Of a stretch of 64,000 nucleotides of DNA, positions 59,083-64,000 are shown piece by piece (position 1 is the first letter of the stretch; every line of letters begins with the position of its first letter). The translations under genes were made by a program, and so were the position numbers. The DNA comes from Hyphodiscus hymeniophilus (Eukaryota; Ascomycota; Leotiomycetes; Helotiales; Hyphodiscaceae), in NCBI GenBank assembly GCA_016508695.1, contig VNKQ01000005.1, positions 2,294,001 through 2,358,000 of the forward strand, written 5' to 3'. The notes beneath the pieces are model-generated. The model saw nothing but the letters and a program-made list of their open reading frames with translations, did no database searches and had not been told where the DNA came from.

Positions 59083-60197
59083 AATGTCAGTGTTCCCGCA
59101 GTCATAGACTTGGGGATTCAACTAACCTCATGCAGATTTATGAGGCAAAATAAATATCTACCTTTCTTTCCTGTTTGCTGTCATTTTATTGTGACAAGGG
59201 AAGTCTCTTGCCTTGCAGTCTTGAAAAGAAGAAAACAAAATTGAGAAAACAAACAAAACATGGCCCTGTCTTTCACCTTTGGAGCTACTATTTCCCTCGA
59301 TCCCCAAACTAAGCGAGGCCAAGAAGATATCAACAACATGCAAAAAGTTCAGCCCGAGTACCAATTGAATTTGATATGATGTATAACTGCGTCTTGAGTC
59401 CTATTTACAGCTAGGTACCCTTACAATATTTCTGCAACCTTCTTCAACTCGAAGCCTCCTTCAAAATTAAAAATCGGCTGGTATTGATATACCGTTTCGC
59501 CCAACCGTCAATCTGCGAAATGGCTCTTCCCGTTTAACTAACACCAAAAAGAATCTCCTTCACATTTCTCGCTCCAAAGAACCAATCTTCCGATCATATC
59601 CCAAAGAGGAGCTGGTCCCACTCCTCAAACCTCACCTCTTTGACCAACTACCAACCTTTCCTACTTCCCAGTCGTCACCCTTCAAACAGTGCCTCTCGGC
59701 TCTGGAGCCAATAATATTTCATCAGCGGCAGAAATACCTACCCCTCTCTCATTCTAGCTCAGTTCCATAGGACCATGACTCAGGCCAGCACTGCAGGTTT
59801 CAGTGGAAGGAGGTCTATACCAGATCGATTCCGACAGTCCTATCGCGCACCTGAACGTTTAGCTAGGACTTGTCAACAGGAGCTGCGTACTTGTGTCAAA
59901 GGAGAGAAGTCAGTCGCAGCGAACCTGAAATTTGCTGGTAGAATAGTATGTGTTAGAAATCTGTGAAAGATGGTTTAGGTTGAAGGTCGAGCCAGCATCG
60001 CGAACCTGCAGCTTGAATAAACTCCGGATTAATTATTAGGAACAATGATATCTGTACTCTGCCTCATCGCCTGCTACTTTTGGTGTATACACAGTTTGTT
60101 GCCTGCCCAGTCCCCAGCTTCAACCGTAGAGCAGCTTTCCCAATTCAAACGCCGATTTCTAAGCCCAAACGCTGCGTTGCATTGTTTTCGTAATATC
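59083..60197. other. Convergent intergenic region, 1.1 kb
   Basis: Between the stop codons of the FAHD2-type gene and the lipase gene. AT-rich around 59140-59400. Nothing recognised. Confidence 0.5.
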
Positions 60198-61535
60198 TCA
60201 TAACTCGTCTTGACGTTCCCCCTCCCCCTCCCCAAAGTGATACTTGTCTCTACCCCAGTCTAGTGGGTCCCCTCCCGGAACACAAAGACCCAGCCTCCAG
60301 AAGTAATCCCTATGCGCGAAGAATAACTGCCATATCTTATATCTTGCCGGAATGGGAATACCCCAGCGCTTCTTGACCATAGTGACTTCGTCTCCCTTTC
60401 CAACATCTTCCTCTGAGTCGTCTAGGACTTCTTTAACCTGCCCGCTGAAGGCCTCGCCGGATTCACCAACCACGGCGTTGAACCACTGCTCGTCAACTTC
60501 GGCGCCGGCAATGCACCCCACATCCTCATCACCGTAGCAAAGTCGGATGTCTGCGACAGTAGGTTGAAGCGCGGCCTTGGAGATGAACACTTCACCTGCA
60601 TGCGCTCTGTATCCCCATTCCTGCAACGGAAGAAGGGGCACTGGATCGTCGACATGAGTGACCCTCCTATACCTGCCTGTGTTTTCTTCTGCATCGTGCT
60701 CGGAGGGAAGAGCGAATGTTGCATCGATCCAATCCCTGAGCCCGGAATTACCAACTCTTGGCTCCCCAAATGTCGTAACATGCGGATGCCAGCCCAGCCC
60801 ATCGAACTCCAGCCCAGCGAGCGCAGCGACAGCGCCACCGAGCGAGTGACCAACAAGATGTAGTTCATAATCCGGGTATTTCTCGCGCAGGTACTCGAGG
60901 TGGGGAACGACCAAGGGACGTGTATTCTGCCAGGAGGTCCAGAAACCTGTATGCACCGTGCAGTTGCGACAAGTTGGCTTAGGGTCCGGCCCCTCTCCCG
61001 CGTCACTCGATCTTGCGGAACCAGATTTTCTCGAATCAGCAGCCCTTCGCCCGCGGTTGTGCTTCTCTGAAGTCGAGTTATCGGGAGAGTCGGGATAGGG
61101 AACGTATTCCTGTGGGACGGTACTCAAATCCACAATCGTATTCGCAATACTATACGTCCCTCTGAACGCCACGATGACTCTCGGACTCTTCGCGCGACCG
61201 ATGCGTTCCCTCCCATGATCGACAACTATATATCCGCAACTATCGCTCATCAGGGGACCGGTGTTGAAGGTATCCACCAGTTCGAAAGCGGGGAACTCGT
61301 CGCAGCGACTTGCGCAGGAGAAGGGTTTGGATATCCCAGTTGTGCCGACGCAGTATGAGATGTCAACTATCCGTGCGAGCTCTTCGAGCTCAGCGAAGAG
61401 CTCGATGGAGATGTTGGTACTGTTGTGAGAGACATCGAGGACGATCGGCTGTTGGGTCGTGGGATGGGCTGGGTGGGATGTTACGAAAGAGGTGAGAGCG
61501 ATGGCTATTGTAGGGAGGATGCTGAGATACCGCAT
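60198..61535 (-). CDS. Secreted class 3 lipase
   Basis: Extracellular triacylglycerol lipase-like hydrolase of the fungal class 3 family. Single exon, 445 residues from MRYLSILPTIAIALTSFVTS, a signal peptide. An in-frame ATG at 61694 would add 53 residues in front of this signal and is rejected. The nucleophile elbow is GHSLGG with Ser231, and the acid and base are Asp297 in THVDDPVP and His312 in YRAHAGEV. VIVAFRGTYS holds the oxyanion-hole segment. Pairs of cysteines around residues 62-100 and in TCRNCTVHTGF suggest disulfides. An unusual basic, Ser-rich insert lies at about residues 150-185, before the TCRNC part. The C-terminal 100 residues extend beyond the usual fold. Confidence 0.92.
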   Translation of the reverse strand: MRYLSILPTIAIALTSFVTSHPAHPTTQQPIVLDVSHNSTNISIELFAELEELARIVDISYCVGTTGISKPFSCASRCDEFPAFELVDTFNTGPLMSDSCGYIVVDHGRERIGRAKSPRVIVAFRGTYSIANTIVDLSTVPQEYVPYPDSPDNSTSEKHNRGRRAADSRKSGSARSSDAGEGPDPKPTCRNCTVHTGFWTSWQNTRPLVVPHLEYLREKYPDYELHLVGHSLGGAVAALAGLEFDGLGWHPHVTTFGEPRVGNSGLRDWIDATFALPSEHDAEENTGRYRRVTHVDDPVPLLPLQEWGYRAHAGEVFISKAALQPTVADIRLCYGDEDVGCIAGAEVDEQWFNAVVGESGEAFSGQVKEVLDDSEEDVGKGDEVTMVKKRWGIPIPARYKIWQLFFAHRDYFWRLGLCVPGGDPLDWGRDKYHFGEGEGERQDEL

Positions 61536-62216
61536 CTTGAATGGTTGCTTCACATGTTCGATAACAATTTCGGAGAGGGAATAGAGTGGGAGATGGTCTG
61601 ATGGTTTGAAGTTCTCGTGAGTGCTCGTTCTAACGTCGTCATTTTCAGCCACCCAAAGACATGCATGGGTCATAGACGCCATCACATGATTCAACCAGAA
61701 ATCTCTTTGAGAGAGTTCGATATCATCGATTTACAGTGCTCTCGAATGCATCAAGATGTTTGAGAATTTTCATTCAATTACTTTGATTACCTACTCCAGG
61801 TACACCCAATCCTTCATCTTGATTATGTTACAAGTGACCAGTGTTTGATATTCCAATTACATATGTAAACGAAATGAACGATTCCGCCATCGTCAATACG
61901 CCTTTTTCCAGCTCTAGTCCCAAACTCCGTTCTCTTATAAACCACAATGCAATATTAAAGAGCGCCTTTTACTCCTATCTGACCGCCAATTCGTCAAAAA
62001 CTCCACCGAAAGTCGCTAAGCGCACCGCTCAAATGACAAACTCCGAACAAAAACTATCTCACCTCCTTATACCGTCATTTCGAGACTCCTAATCATTCAG
62101 AGGATGAGCAATTTAGTGGAAATCTCAGACAAAGCCACGGTCCCACTGAGGCTCTCGATAGCCCATAATGTTTGACTCATCCAATCCGAGGACATGAAGG
62201 TCCTTCGCCCAGTCAC
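61536..62216. other. Intergenic, about 680 bp
   Basis: Lipase promoter and 3' flank of the histidine kinase gene, both on the minus strand. Nothing recognised. Confidence 0.5.
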
Positions 62217-64000
62217 TCAGAAGCTCTGAGTAGGTTGGCTGAAGTGCTCCAAGATCAAGTGCTCGATATCCAGCACTTTATAAGGCTTTGCTAGAAAACC
62301 ATGCATGCCTGCCTGTTTGGATCTTCGAACACAGTCCTCAGTAATATCTGCTGTAACAGCTACAATTGTGGTTCTTTCCCCATGAAGGGTGGCCAGCTCC
62401 ATGATCTTGGCTGTAGCCTCGTACCCGTCCATCTTTGGCATCCAGATGTCCATGAGAATAGCATCGAAGCGTTGTGCGACAGGACGAGAGAGAGATTCCT
62501 GGTATCTCTTTACAGCATCTAGTCCATCATATGCTATGGTTATGTTCTCTTTTGAGTAACCCAATTTGTTAAGTGACCCAATGGCGACATTACGGTTCGT
62601 GGGATTGTCCTCAGCAATCAGGATGTTCAAGGGATATTCCTTCGCAAGGTTACGATTAATGGGTGCTCGTTTCCGTGGCGATTGTGGTACAGACGAGAGG
62701 TCCAAACTGTTCTTTATAGATTCCGAAGAAGAGAAATTGGACTGGGTGTTTTGATCAGCCCACGGCGACGGCCGACAAGGTTGGGTAGAAGTTATAGGTG
62801 TGCCCACGAGGGGCGTCTCGGTGCTGCCCGATTCCAATATAGATATTGGTAGCCGGATGAGGAATTCGGATCCTTTAGCCGGACCCTCTGTGGCAGACCG
62901 CTCCAACGTCACATCACCTCCGAGGTTTTTCCTCACATGTGCTTTGGCATTGAATAAGCTGAGACCTAGTCCGTCCCTTGACCGACTGATCGAAGCATCT
63001 TCCTGGAAATGAGGCTTGAAGAGAGAGGGCTTCGACTCCTCAGCAATGCCACACCCAGTATCCACAACCCATATCTCAACCATTTGCAAGTTCTTGGCTA
63101 GCTTGACAGTAATCGTGATGCTACCGCTCTCGGTGAACTTGATGGCGTTGTCAATAACCTTCTGCAGAGAGAAATGCAAGTGCTGTTCTTCCGTAATTAT
63201 TGCTTGTGGCACGTCTGGTTCGATATTCAGATGTATTGTCCTTTCTTGGACCTCACCTCTGGAGCCCAGGGTTTCAACCTCAATTATCTCACCCAACTGA
63301 GTGGTTGTATGCTTCTCACTGGTTGGTTGCCCGCTTCGTAATATCTCTGCCACCAATGACTTCATGAAATCGCGAGTCACAACACGATGATGACTTGAAC
63401 TTTTTAACACTGGCGACGGAAGTGGGCTACCCCTCTTTGACGTCGCCGGATATGATCCACAGTCCACTTCCGATGTTGCCTTCGTCGACTCGGCCATGTC
63501 CGTCATTGGGACAAGACCTTCGTCAGTAGTCAAAGTCGATTCGGTAGGATAGAAAGTGTGTAGGATTTCAGCTTCCGTCATGGTGAACATTTTCTTCGAG
63601 GGTGGACCGAAATTGAAATCTGATTCTTCAGAGCGCACACGCTTGTGGCCTGACGTTGATGTTGCGGCAAGGAAGTTTGGCGATGAGTCCATTTTGGGCG
63701 TGGCAAAGGATCTCTCATCCTGGGGAGTGAGTGGCGTCTCGGGCATTTGCATGTTCATATCGTATGCATGCACAACGTTATCAGCAGCCTCCACTGCCCT
63801 TTTCGAGCTATCTGTAATTCTATTAGCCTGTCCGGATAACGAATAGAGTGTTGTGACATACCCTGTACCACCTCGATGTGGTTTTTGAGATCCTCGAACA
63901 CAGATCGGACTCGTTCACTTTGCTGATTTGCTATCGCATCGATGACAGTGGAGTACATGATATCCAGCATACCTACTACCCCTTGCATAGGAGTTCGAAG
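62217..64000 (-). CDS. Hybrid histidine kinase (5' part outside window)
   Basis: Two-component signalling kinase; only the C-terminal part is inside. Exons 64000..63862 (open at the window end) and 63811..62217, with a 50-nt intron (GTATGT to TTACAG). The first bases read LRTPMQGVVGMLD, the end of the H-box, so the phosphorylated His is just outside. After a long helix and a Ser/Thr-rich stretch come the ATP-binding domain (N-box KVIDNAIKFTESG near 63150, G1 box VVDTGCGIAEE, G2 box RDGLGLSLFN) and a receiver domain (LNILIAEDNPTN, phospho-acceptor Asp in ILMDIWMPKMDG near 62450, and conserved Lys in GFLAKPYK). The order His kinase to receiver is the hybrid type. About 260 residues separate the H-box and N-box, more than usual. 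Confidence 0.9.

Noticed and set aside
61536..61694. Upstream start of the lipase (53 extra residues)
   Set aside because: It would bury a clear signal peptide inside the protein.

Overview
The window is nuclear DNA of a filamentous ascomycete (Pezizomycotina). The evidence is split genes with short introns (mostly about 45-120 nt, GT...AG, some with a CTAAC-like branch site), a fungal Zn2Cys6 regulator, a fungal hybrid histidine kinase, a small cysteine-rich secreted protein, and clear fungal versions of Eaf6, Ccp1, Nop14, Prp39, Pup3 and a SERCA Ca2+ pump. A member of the Leotiomycetes is plausible but is inference only. I support 26 protein genes with worked-out exons, one further tentative gene, no tRNA or rRNA gene, no CRISPR and no intact mobile element.

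Layout. 1-5.1 kb: Eaf6 (cut by the window start), a PWI/RS-domain splicing factor, and a disordered protein. 5.6-8.1 kb: a small coiled-coil protein, then an FAH-family hydrolase (FAHD1 type) tail-to-tail with 3-hydroxyanthranilate 3,4-dioxygenase. 9.4-15.3 kb: a Ctr copper transporter, NOP14, and a membrane-anchored conserved protein sharing a 191-bp divergent promoter with NOP14. 15.8-18.9 kb: a Zn2Cys6 regulator convergent with a 2-oxoglutarate oxygenase-like gene. 20.5-23.7 kb: cytochrome c peroxidase, a tentative small gene, a diverged tandem repeat and a small secreted cysteine-rich protein. 24.7-36.1 kb is a housekeeping block: ribosomal eL36, a TUG/Ubx4-type UBX protein, proteasome beta-3, a dUTPase/dCTP-deaminase-like protein, the SERCA pump and a 14-3-3 protein. 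36.9-48.4 kb: a small hypothetical gene, PRP39 and a large PX-PH-RhoGAP protein (Bem3 type). 48.4-53.8 kb is a 5.5-kb gene-free stretch rich in simple repeats, upstream of the RhoGAP gene. 53.8-64 kb: a disordered 1115-residue protein, a second FAH-family hydrolase (FAHD2 type), a secreted class 3 lipase, and the C-terminal part of a hybrid histidine kinase cut by the window end.

The genes do not form one pathway. They are mostly housekeeping: chromatin, splicing (PWI/RS protein, Prp39), ribosome assembly (Nop14, eL36), protein turnover (Pup3, UBX protein), and ion and redox handling (Ctr, SERCA, Ccp1). A few are accessory: the lipase, the secreted protein, and the regulator/oxygenase pair. 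I found no convincing new multi-gene system. The points most worth a second look are the hidden second exon of the secreted protein, the dUTPase/Dcd-like enzyme without the deaminase glutamate, the long insert in the histidine kinase, the micro-exons at the 5' ends of PUP3 and the 14-3-3 gene, the palindromes in front of the oxygenase gene, and the repeat-rich 5.5-kb region.

All exon borders were worked out by hand from splice signals, reading frame and family resemblance. Total coding length is a multiple of three in each complete model.
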